A DNA stretch of 5,600 bases from an uncultured bacterium (GTDB lineage: Bacteria; Actinomycetota; Coriobacteriia; Coriobacteriales; Coriobacteriaceae): assembly GCA_905215945.1 (NCBI GenBank), contig CAJMRZ010000112.1:1-5600 (forward strand). The letters run 5' to 3'. A model generated the notes under the pieces. It had not been told where the DNA came from. It did no database searches and saw only the letters and a list, made by a program, of their open reading frames with translations. Below are positions 1-5,428 of the stretch, piece after piece (within the stretch, counting starts at the first letter, position 1; each line of letters opens with the position of its first letter). A program made the translations under genes and the position numbers.

Positions 1-218
1 GGACGTGGCTCGTCGGAACATACGAGGACAACAGCGGCATCTCAACCATGCTTTTTACCGACGTTGAGCCGGGAAGCGTCTGCGTTCTCATCGCGAACTT
101 CGACCTGCACAAGAAAGAAGCCGAGGCGCTTCTCAACTCCATCGAGTTCCCCGACGACATGAAGAAAGCAGTTGACGAGGCACGTGAAGTCGAGATTTCG
201 AGCATCGAGATCAAGTAA
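1..218 (+). CDS. C-terminal part of a small lipoprotein-family protein (5' end outside window)
   Basis: The reading frame is open from base 3 to a TAA at 216-218 and gives 71 residues, beginning TWLVGTYEDN and ending SSIEIK. It aligns gaplessly with the last 72 residues of the complete lipoprotein encoded at 460-1053. I count 31 identities in 71 positions, including the shared FTDV, GSV, the SxEF-x-DD motif and the IEIK end, so the two are tandem paralogues. The missing N-terminus is therefore expected to carry a lipoprotein signal, but this cannot be seen. The function is unknown. The segment looks like the last strands and helix of a small alpha/beta domain. Two hairpins follow the stop, and the second is a good terminator, so this gene and the next are probably separate transcription units. 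A coding call is secure because of the paralogy; any role would be a guess. Confidence 0.88.
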   Translation, partial: TWLVGTYEDNSGISTMLFTDVEPGSVCVLIANFDLHKKEAEALLNSIEFPDDMKKAVDEAREVEISSIEIK

Positions 219-231
219 CGGGGCACCCGTA

Positions 232-259
232 CGCGCCTACGCGAACCCGCGTAGGCGCG
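232..259. repeat. Perfect 12-bp GC-rich hairpin just after the lipoprotein stop
   Basis: The arm 232-243 (CGCGCCTACGCG) pairs perfectly with 248-259 around the 4-base loop AACC. It begins 13 bases after the stop codon. No T-run follows on the + strand (the next bases are CCCCATTAAAA), so it does not look like a standard intrinsic terminator. It could protect the mRNA 3' end or assist the terminator that lies 29 bases downstream. Confidence 0.7.
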
Positions 260-287
260 CCCCATTAAAACAACGGGCGCCCAACCC

Positions 288-322
288 GGGGAGGGCCGAC
301 AGCATCGGCCCTCCCCTCTTTT
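288..322 (+). terminator. Intrinsic terminator of the first lipoprotein gene
   Basis: The arm 288-299 (GGGGAGGGCCGA) pairs perfectly over 12 bp with 305-316 (TCGGCCCTCCCC) around the 5-base loop CAGCA, and the sequence TCTTTT follows at 317-322. Flanking GGGCGC (275-280) and GCGCCC (323-328) could extend the structure beyond the T-run. The arm is nearly the same as that of the terminator after the second lipoprotein gene (1125-1157). Confidence 0.85.
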
Positions 323-444
323 GCGCCCGAACATATTGCCACTTGTCGGCGCAAATCCTGCCCCCAGAATGGGACACATGGCCCACCCGAATGAGCTGCT
401 CACGCGTACAGTAAAGACAGGTAATCCATGGGCGGTTACAGATC

Positions 445-452
445 GAGGAGGA
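445..452 (+). promoter_or_regulatory. Strong ribosome binding site of the second lipoprotein gene
   Basis: GAGGAGGA lies 7 bases before the ATG at 460. It fixes this start against other in-frame possibilities. The 122-base stretch upstream (323-444) should hold the promoter, because a terminator precedes it. The best pair I can see is TTGTCG (343-348) with CAGAAT (365-370), 16 bases apart, which is weak and not claimed as a promoter. Confidence 0.75.
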
Positions 453-459
453 CACGACC

Positions 460-1053
460 ATGAAAAAGAAGGCCTTTGCGATTCTCACCCTCTGCATGAG
501 TCTTTTTGCCGCGGTTGCCCTGGTGGGTTGCGGCGGAAGCGGCGGCGCTACCGGAAGTGGCGGTGGCGGTGGAGCAGAAAAGCCAGCCGTGGATATGAGG
601 ACCGACTTCATTTGGTTTAAGGTCGAGGTCCCCGAGGGCGTCGAGATCACCGACGTCGCAGGCGACACTGCCGACAGGGCCCAGTTTAAGTTCACCGAGA
701 GCGAGCACGCCAGCGATCGCTTCATCCCCGTCTTCGATCCTGACAAGAACGCCGACGAGCTGTTCGACTACGAGGCAAAGTGGAATGCCAGCTTTGAGTG
801 GACCGAGAATGACCCCGTCAAGTACAACGGCAAGACTTGGCGCAACGCTTCCTATACACACTCGGGCGGCGTAACGACCGAATACTTCACCGACGTTGAC
901 GGCGGCAGTGTGTATGTGCGTATCGACAACGTCGAGGAGCACAAGGACGCCGTCGAGACCATGATGAAGTCTCTGGAATTTGCCGACGACATCGCCGAGG
1001 CCAAGACCGAGGCCATGGACGTCAAGCTCGACGATATCGAGATCAAGCGCTAA
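460..1053 (+). CDS. Small Gly-linker lipoprotein of unknown function
   Basis: This 197-aa protein starts MKKKAFAILTLCM and has a classic lipoprotein signal: a Lys-rich start, a hydrophobic stretch at about residues 5-22, and a lipobox L21-V22-G23-C24. Cys24 would be lipidated and hold the protein on the outer face of the membrane. Residues 25-40 are a Gly/Ser-rich flexible linker. A mixed, acidic globular domain follows (about 44-197). Its pattern (F-K-V-E-V-P-E-G near the start, N-G-K-T-W in the middle, a helix ending in K-S-L-E-F) recalls the PsbP/Mog1-like lipoprotein fold, but this is an impression and not a family assignment. The start is set by a strong Shine-Dalgarno sequence. The preceding gene is a tandem paralogue (about 44% identity over the shared 71 residues), and each has its own terminator. 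The substrate or partner is unknown. Confidence 0.95.
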   Translation: MKKKAFAILTLCMSLFAAVALVGCGGSGGATGSGGGGGAEKPAVDMRTDFIWFKVEVPEGVEITDVAGDTADRAQFKFTESEHASDRFIPVFDPDKNADELFDYEAKWNASFEWTENDPVKYNGKTWRNASYTHSGGVTTEYFTDVDGGSVYVRIDNVEEHKDAVETMMKSLEFADDIAEAKTEAMDVKLDDIEIKR

Positions 1054-1124
1054 GCGACTGGCGAGCGCAACGGGAAACACGGTCGCAGTGCAAACAAGCG
1101 ACGGTACCCCAGCGCTTCGTACCC

Positions 1125-1157
1125 AGGGAGGGCCGGTAAACCGACCCTCCCTTTCTT
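1125..1157 (+). terminator. Intrinsic terminator of the second lipoprotein gene
   Basis: A1125 and GGGAGGG (1126-1132) pair with CCCTCCC (1145-1151) and T1152. An inner CGGT (1134-1137) pairs with ACCG (1140-1143) across one C/A mismatch, which leaves a tight 2-base loop (or 4 bases if the last T-A pair opens). TTTCTT (1152-1157) follows. The GGGAGGGCCG arm matches the terminator at 288-322, which supports a duplicated gene-plus-terminator unit. Confidence 0.8.
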
Positions 1158-1358
1158 ATGCCTGTAGCCGACGAACGCGAGGATGCCGGACGCCGGAACC
1201 GCCCCAAATGTGGCAACAGTACGAAAACGACAAACACCCCAACACGTCCGCCCGCCGATTTATTGCGCCGCGCAGACAATTAAACCAGCATCTTTAAACA
1301 TCTGGGCAGTATAGTGACCAAAACTATCGCATAACCGCACTCTGCGAATGGAGAAGTT
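1158..1358. other. Non-coding leader between the lipoprotein terminator and the PI-PLC gene
   Basis: With the terminator, the gene-free stretch is about 305 bases (1054-1358). Past the terminator it becomes locally AT-richer from about 1250 on (TTTATTG, AATTAAAC, TCTTTAAACA), as expected for a promoter region. It holds the inverted repeat and -10-like TATAGT at 1310-1327. The Shine-Dalgarno GGAG at 1350-1353 lies 5 bases before the ATG at 1359. Open frames here are short and have no plausible ribosome binding site. I see no RNA gene or riboswitch. Confidence 0.6.
1310..1327 (+). promoter_or_regulatory. Candidate -10 box and overlapping inverted repeat upstream of the PI-PLC gene
   Basis: TATAGT (1310-1315) matches the -10 consensus TATAAT at 5 of 6 bases. 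It overlaps the inverted repeat ATAGT (1311-1315) - GACCAAA - ACTAT (1323-1327). A repressor bound here would cover the -10 box. No good -35 hexamer sits 16-18 bases upstream, so a promoter would be weak or activator-dependent. The placement, 32 bases before the start codon, is suitable. This is an inference from the motif alone. Confidence 0.35.
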
Positions 1359-3848
1359 ATGACCGAACACCATGCCATCAGCCGCCGAGCGTTTACGCTG
1401 GGCCTAGGGCTTGCGGCGTTGTCACCACTTGCAAGCCTGCCCGAAACCGCAGCGCCGGGCATTCCCCTGCGAGCGGCATTTGCAGACAACACACCCGCAC
1501 CGTCGGACAGCCTCCACAATTTCGTCATTCGCCTTCGCCCCGCGGGCTATTTTCGCACCGCGAGCGTCAACCAAGACGGCAACGTTCGCGGCAACGTCTG
1601 TCACCTGTTTAACGACGGCACGTCCAGCAAGCTCATCCTTGAGAACGTAACGACCAAGAATGACGATACAAACTGGTACGCCATCCGCACCTTGCTCAAT
1701 TTTGAAGAGCATAAAAAGACAGGCTACAGCATTTGGTCGGTCGACGACGACTCGGACAAAGATGGAAAGGTCATCCACGTATGGGGCGGCGAGTATGACA
1801 ACAAGCCCAGCCGCGCTTTTGCGTTCGAGCGTCAATCAAACGGAACCTACATCATCCGAGACCGCACGGTCGAGAAAGAAACCGAGAAAAAAGACATTAA
1901 GTACCTGGCAATAGAATCGAACGGCAAAGACCAGGACAACAATAAGATCTGCCATAAGAGTAAGAGCATTCCGTGGGAGCTCGAACTTATCGGTTACGAC
2001 ATGAAAAAGAACGATGCCACGGTTAGCAGCCTCGACTGGATCACGTACAGCAGCTACGTCGACGGACCATGTTGGATGAAATACGTCGACGACAACAAGT
2101 TCCTCGACGAGCTGAGCATCCCGGGTACGCACGATTCGGGCACCTGCAGCGTGGACAACGACACTGAGCCCCAATCCTCGCAAGTAAAATGCCAGCAGGA
2201 TTACATTCCCACGCAGTTGCTCGAAGGCATTCGCTATTTTGATATCCGGCTCGGAAAGGGCGATGACCCCGGCATCGACCACGGGATTTTCTACCTACTC
2301 AAAAAAGACGGGAACTATCTGCATCTCTCCGATGTCATCGGGTACTTCAAAACGTTTTTGAACGAAAACCCGTCAGAAGCGCTCATCATGCTCGCATCGC
2401 GCGGCAACGATGAGGCTACCGACGAAAGCATAACGACGGCCTTCGCCAAGGTTATGGCCGATAACCCCAACCTGTTCTACACGTCGAGCCACGTCCCCAC
2501 GCTGGGCGAGGTGCGCGGAAAGATCGTCCTGCTGCGTCGATTTGGGCTTGCCGGCAACAGCGTAAGCGGCCACACGTGGGGCCTCGACCTCACCCAATGG
2601 GATGACAAGATCAAGGCGCATTCCGGGCAGTCGATGTGTCTCGTCCAAGACGCGCAGGGCTTTGAAGCCGCGGGGGAAACAGGCGACAAAGAGCCCTATT
2701 GCACCAAGGTATATGCCCAGGACAAGTACAAACTCACGGGAACCGACAAGCTCAGCTGGGTCGATAATGCGCTGAAGGAAACGACCGGGCGCACGTGCAA
2801 CAAGGTGGACGTCGTGGACGATGCCGGGGCCGAGGTGCAAGTCCAGGAGCGTTGCTGGTCTATCAACTACACCAGCTGCACGGGCTTGTCGCACGGAGGC
2901 AATCCTTTTACCTCGGCACGAGTAGTCAACGAGCATCTGTACAAGAGCCCGTACATCAATCCCAGCGGCACCGAGGATACAAAGTCAGATTACCTCAAGC
3001 ACATTGGCATCATCGCATCCGACTTTGTTGATGCGGCGCTGGCCCGGAGCATCTATCAGCGCAATTACAATTACGATACGAAGCACACGCAGTCGGCTTC
3101 GTGCTGCCTCCCGACCCGCATGCGCATGACGTACGGCGACTCGCTGAGCGATGCCTCGCTCCAGGATGGCAAGACCGTTGGCGAGGGCCATTTCCGCCTT
3201 GTCGACAGCAGCAACGTACTCAACGTGGCGGCTTCGGGCCATGCGTTTACCATCGAATACGTGGATGTCGACGCCTTGGGCAACGAGACCGTTACGGGGC
3301 TGCAGGGCTCTGTGCCCATCGATATCGATCCACGCGCGCTGACGCCCCATTTTGAGGGACTCGAAGGCCTTAAGGCCGGCGAAGACGTGCGCGCCAAGAT
3401 TGCGGCATCACTCGAGGGCAAGCTCGAAACCGATGCCTGCACGGCCCAGCTCGAGTTTGTGCACGACGCGGACGGCGCTCCGGGCACGGCAATGGCCGAG
3501 GGCGAAACATTTGCCGCAGGAACGTACTGGGTGCGCGTGAACGGTCTCTTGGGCGACGCGGCGCAGAACTACACGCTCGCCAGCGACGGAGCCGCAAGCT
3601 TTACCGTAGCGGCCTCGGGCAGTGCGGGCGGCACCGGCAGCGGCACGGGTTCCAACGCAGGCGGCGCCGACAAGAACGGCAAGAGCAACAAGAGAGACCA
3701 GGGCAAGAGCTCGGGCGGAAAGCTCGCCAACACGGGCGACGGCTCTGGCGTTGCCGCCGGGCTCGCTGCCGCCGCCGTGGCGACAACGGTCGCAGGTGCA
3801 GCAATGCTTGCCAGTGACCGCGACAATACCGAGGACGTTAACGAATAG
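1359..3848 (+). CDS. Tat-exported, LAXTG-anchored phosphatidylinositol-specific phospholipase C domain protein
   Basis: This 829-aa surface protein probably cleaves phosphatidylinositol or GPI-type lipids outside the cell. Residues 1-42 are a Tat signal (S8-R9-R10-A-F12, hydrophobic h-region, likely cleavage after A40-F41-A42). Residues about 48-212 look like a ricin-type beta-trefoil (NGTYIIRDR, YLAIESNGKDQDN, WELEL), perhaps for glycan binding. Residues about 238-575 are the PLC X domain: SIPGTHDSGT carries H258 and D259, RYFDIRLG carries D295 and R297, and DHG carries H308. These correspond to H32, D33, D67, R69 and H82 of Bacillus cereus PI-PLC. Arg at position 297 points to the Ca2+-independent bacterial type. 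D555 in IIASDF probably matches the late active-site Asp. Two Ig/MBG-like modules (about 601-658 and 659-751) precede a Gly/Ser/Lys linker (752-788). L789-A-N-T-G793, a hydrophobic segment (about 797-818) and the tail SDRDNTEDVNE complete a sorting signal. The mature part has 13 cysteines. The true substrate is unknown. Confidence 0.95.
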   Translation: MTEHHAISRRAFTLGLGLAALSPLASLPETAAPGIPLRAAFADNTPAPSDSLHNFVIRLRPAGYFRTASVNQDGNVRGNVCHLFNDGTSSKLILENVTTKNDDTNWYAIRTLLNFEEHKKTGYSIWSVDDDSDKDGKVIHVWGGEYDNKPSRAFAFERQSNGTYIIRDRTVEKETEKKDIKYLAIESNGKDQDNNKICHKSKSIPWELELIGYDMKKNDATVSSLDWITYSSYVDGPCWMKYVDDNKFLDELSIPGTHDSGTCSVDNDTEPQSSQVKCQQDYIPTQLLEGIRYFDIRLGKGDDPGIDHGIFYLLKKDGNYLHLSDVIGYFKTFLNENPSEALIMLASRGNDEATDESITTAFAKVMADNPNLFYTSSHVPTLGEVRGKIVLLRRFGLAGNSVSGHTWGLDLTQWDDKIKAHSGQSMCLVQDAQGFEAAGETGDKEPYCTKVYAQDKYKLTGTDKLSWVDNALKETTGRTCNKVDVVDDAGAEVQVQERCWSINYTSCTGLSHGGNPFTSARVVNEHLYKSPYINPSGTEDTKSDYLKHIGIIASDFVDAALARSIYQRNYNYDTKHTQSASCCLPTRMRMTYGDSLSDASLQDGKTVGEGHFRLVDSSNVLNVAASGHAFTIEYVDVDALGNETVTGLQGSVPIDIDPRALTPHFEGLEGLKAGEDVRAKIAASLEGKLETDACTAQLEFVHDADGAPGTAMAEGETFAAGTYWVRVNGLLGDAAQNYTLASDGAASFTVAASGSAGGTGSGTGSNAGGADKNGKSNKRDQGKSSGGKLANTGDGSGVAAGLAAAAVATTVAGAAMLASDRDNTEDVNE

Positions 3849-3877
3849 GCAAGCCAGTCTTTTGGGCGCATTAACTC

Positions 3878-3915
3878 AATCGGGGCGCAGAATACCGTTC
3901 TGCGCCCCGATTTTT
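3878..3915 (+). terminator. Strong terminator between convergent genes
   Basis: The arm 3878-3892 pairs perfectly over 15 bp with 3898-3912 around the 5-base loop TACCG. The core is CGGGGCGCAGAA against TTCTGCGCCCCG. TTTTT at 3911-3915 follows on the + strand, so it ends the PI-PLC transcript. Read on the minus strand, the hairpin is followed by the weaker run TTGAGTT, so it may also end the converging minus-strand gene, though less efficiently. Confidence 0.92.
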
Positions 3916-3940
3916 ACCTTGGCCCGAACGCCGCTATCGG

Positions 3941-4210
3941 CTACATCACCATGTTCAGCGCTTTCACAAATTCCTGGGCCTTCGCACGGCTACTCAGGCT
4001 AAAGACGCAAGCGGTCAACAGCCTGTTACGCAGGAAAACGTCGCGACCCTTGATCCTGTTGACCCCCGTGATGTCCTTAAGGTAGACAATCTCGGTGTGC
4101 CTGCCGCCAAAAGTGCCCTTCTTGAGCACCTCGATACGATTGGGGTAGATCTTAACGTCTTTAAACCTACCCGAACCTTTGTCCTGGAATAGCAGCGTGT
4201 TGTTGTCCAT
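3941..4210 (-). CDS. Small probable bacterial PH-like domain protein
   Basis: The 89-aa product starts MDNNTLLFQDKG and ends ALNMVM. It has no signal peptide or membrane segment and is basic. The order of elements, with several short strands (VKIYPNRIEVLKKG, EIVYLKDITGV, ACVFSL) and then a C-terminal helix (AKAQEFVKALNMV), fits a single bacterial PH-like domain of the kind seen in small actinobacterial proteins and in DUF4429-type repeats. No family is assigned with certainty and no function is known. I prefer the ATG at 4210 because a GGGAG lies 8 bases upstream. A GTG at 4255 would add 15 residues (MAIETVLANPTGVTR) but has no Shine-Dalgarno sequence, and a possible -10 box TAAAAT (complement of 4257-4262) would place transcription start inside that extension. 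It converges on the PI-PLC gene and is divergent from the nuclease gene. Confidence 0.82.
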   Translation of the reverse strand: MDNNTLLFQDKGSGRFKDVKIYPNRIEVLKKGTFGGRHTEIVYLKDITGVNRIKGRDVFLRNRLLTACVFSLSSRAKAQEFVKALNMVM

Positions 4211-4378
4211 ACGCGTCACTCCCGTGGGGTTCGCTAAAACTGTCTCTATTGCCACATTTTAGTCACCGCAAGGCTCCCATGCGAAGGTGTCAGACAGCAC
4301 AGCAATTCGTGTCCGCGCGAGGCTTTAAACTAGATGCGATAAAGATGCATTCCACAAGAGGAAAGTGGGGCGACAGTG
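4211..4378. other. Divergent intergenic region between the PH-like and nuclease genes
   Basis: This 168-base region must hold the promoters for both directions. Minus strand: TAAAAT (complement of 4257-4262) is a 5/6 match to a -10 box, without a clear -35. Plus strand: an AT-rich patch (TTTAAAC at 4324-4330, GATAAAGAT at 4338-4346) is a plausible promoter core, with a short direct repeat GATGC (4333-4337 and 4344-4348). AGAGGA (4357-4362) and GGGG (4367-4370) precede the nuclease start. No promoter can be called firmly. Confidence 0.4.
4219..4223 (-). promoter_or_regulatory. Ribosome binding site that decides the start of the PH-like gene
   Basis: On the minus strand GGGAG lies 8 bases before the ATG at 4210-4208. 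The alternative GTG start at 4255-4253 has no comparable site at a proper distance; its nearest GGGAG is about 20 bases away. Confidence 0.55.
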
Positions 4379-5428
4379 ATGGGTGAACTGGTAAACCGTG
4401 GAGAATCGGCAATCGTGCCCGAAGGTTTTTACAAGCAGGTCTCCTCGATTCTCAACGCCGCTCGCGACAAGGCCTATACCGCCGTTAACTTTGCGATGGT
4501 TGAGGCGTATTGGGAGATCGGCAAGGGCATAGTTGATGAGCAGGGCGGAGAGAAGCGCGCCAAGTATGGAGAGGCGCTGCTCAAGGCCCTCGCAATCAGA
4601 CTTACCAAGGATTTTGGTAAAGGTTTTGAAGCAAGAGAGCTGCGCAAAATGCGTCAGTTCTATCTTGCATTTCCAATTCGGGACTCACTGCGTCCCGAAT
4701 TGAGCTGGACACATTACCGCAGGTTAATACGCATTCCTGACCCCGAAGCTCGCACCTGGCACATGAACGAATGCGCCGACTCTCGCTGGAGCACGCGCCA
4801 GCTCGAACGCCAGATCAACACCATGTTCCGCGAGCGCCTACTTGCCAGCAAAGACAAGGAGGCTGTCACCCAAGAAATCCAAAAGAGCGCCCCAGCTCGT
4901 CGCCCCGAGGATATCATCCGCGATCCATATGTACTGGAGTTTTTAGGTTTCTCGGACGATACTGCGTTTCGCGAGAGCGATCTAGAGCAGGCGCTCATCA
5001 CACATCTTCAGAAGTTCCTGCTGGAGCTTGGCCGTGGCTTCGCTTTCGAGGCGCGCCAAAAGCGCATCACCTTTGATGGGCGCCATTTCTATATTGACCT
5101 TGTTTTTTACAACTATCTGATGCGCTGCTTCGTGCTCATCGACCTTAAGACCGATGACCTTACGCATCAGGACCTGGGCCAGATGCAAATGTATGTGAAC
5201 TACTACACGCGTGAGCTCATGAACGAAGGCGACAATCCGCCCATAGGCATCGTGCTCTGCGTGGACAAAAGCGATTCAATCGTCGAGTACACGCTGCCCG
5301 AAGACAACGACCAAGTGTTTGCCGCCAAATACCTGCCGTATCTTCCAAGCAAGGAAGAGCTGGCGCGCGAACTGAGCGCCGAGTACCGCGCCATCAACGA
5401 AGCGACTAATGGCGAAGTGCAAGGATAG
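4379..5428 (+). CDS. DUF1016/YhcG-family PDDEXK nuclease domain protein
   Basis: The 349-aa cytoplasmic protein (350 aa if the adjacent GTG at 4376 is used) is full length for this family. The N-terminal DUF1016_N domain (about residues 15-155) shows YWEIGKGIVDEQGG, the YGEALLKAL / FGKGFEARELRKMRQFY stretch and LSWTHYRRLIRI. It is thought to be helical and to bind DNA or partner proteins. The C-terminal PD-(D/E)XK domain (about 170-330) has E199, D240 in FYIDLVFYN and D255-L-K257 in VLIDLKTDD, followed by the Q-M-x-x-Y helix and IGIVLC. All expected catalytic positions are present, so it should be an active metal-dependent nuclease. Relatives often occur beside type I restriction genes or mobile elements, but none is seen here, so this copy appears solitary. 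The GTG-ATG pair leaves the start uncertain by one codon; the GGGG 8 bases before the ATG favours ATG. Its biological target is unknown. Confidence 0.94.
   Translation: MGELVNRGESAIVPEGFYKQVSSILNAARDKAYTAVNFAMVEAYWEIGKGIVDEQGGEKRAKYGEALLKALAIRLTKDFGKGFEARELRKMRQFYLAFPIRDSLRPELSWTHYRRLIRIPDPEARTWHMNECADSRWSTRQLERQINTMFRERLLASKDKEAVTQEIQKSAPARRPEDIIRDPYVLEFLGFSDDTAFRESDLEQALITHLQKFLLELGRGFAFEARQKRITFDGRHFYIDLVFYNYLMRCFVLIDLKTDDLTHQDLGQMQMYVNYYTRELMNEGDNPPIGIVLCVDKSDSIVEYTLPEDNDQVFAAKYLPYLPSKEELARELSAEYRAINEATNGEVQG

Noticed and set aside
540..575. GGCGG-rich repeats as a possible DNA repeat element
   Set aside because: They encode the Gly/Ser linker after the lipidated Cys and are explained by protein function.
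436..1080. Long minus-strand frame (214 aa) opposite the second lipoprotein gene
   Set aside because: It is a shadow of the real gene, which has a strong ribosome binding site, a lipobox and a paralogue; the minus frame has no such support.
980..1297. 105-aa + frame crossing the end of the lipoprotein gene and its terminator
   Set aside because: It runs through a terminator hairpin, begins with Arg/Pro repeats from another frame and has no ribosome binding site.
2373..2936. Minus-strand frame of 187 aa inside the PI-PLC gene
   Set aside because: It lies fully opposite the catalytic domain, with Arg/Val-rich composition typical of a reverse-frame shadow in GC-rich DNA.
3569..3871. Minus-strand Pro/Leu/Ala-rich frame over the Gly/Ser linker
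   Set aside because: Its low-complexity composition is the reverse reading of the linker and sorting signal, and it has no independent support.
4253..4255. GTG start giving a 104-aa PH-like protein
   Set aside because: No Shine-Dalgarno sequence and a likely -10 box just upstream; kept as an alternative to the ATG at 4210.
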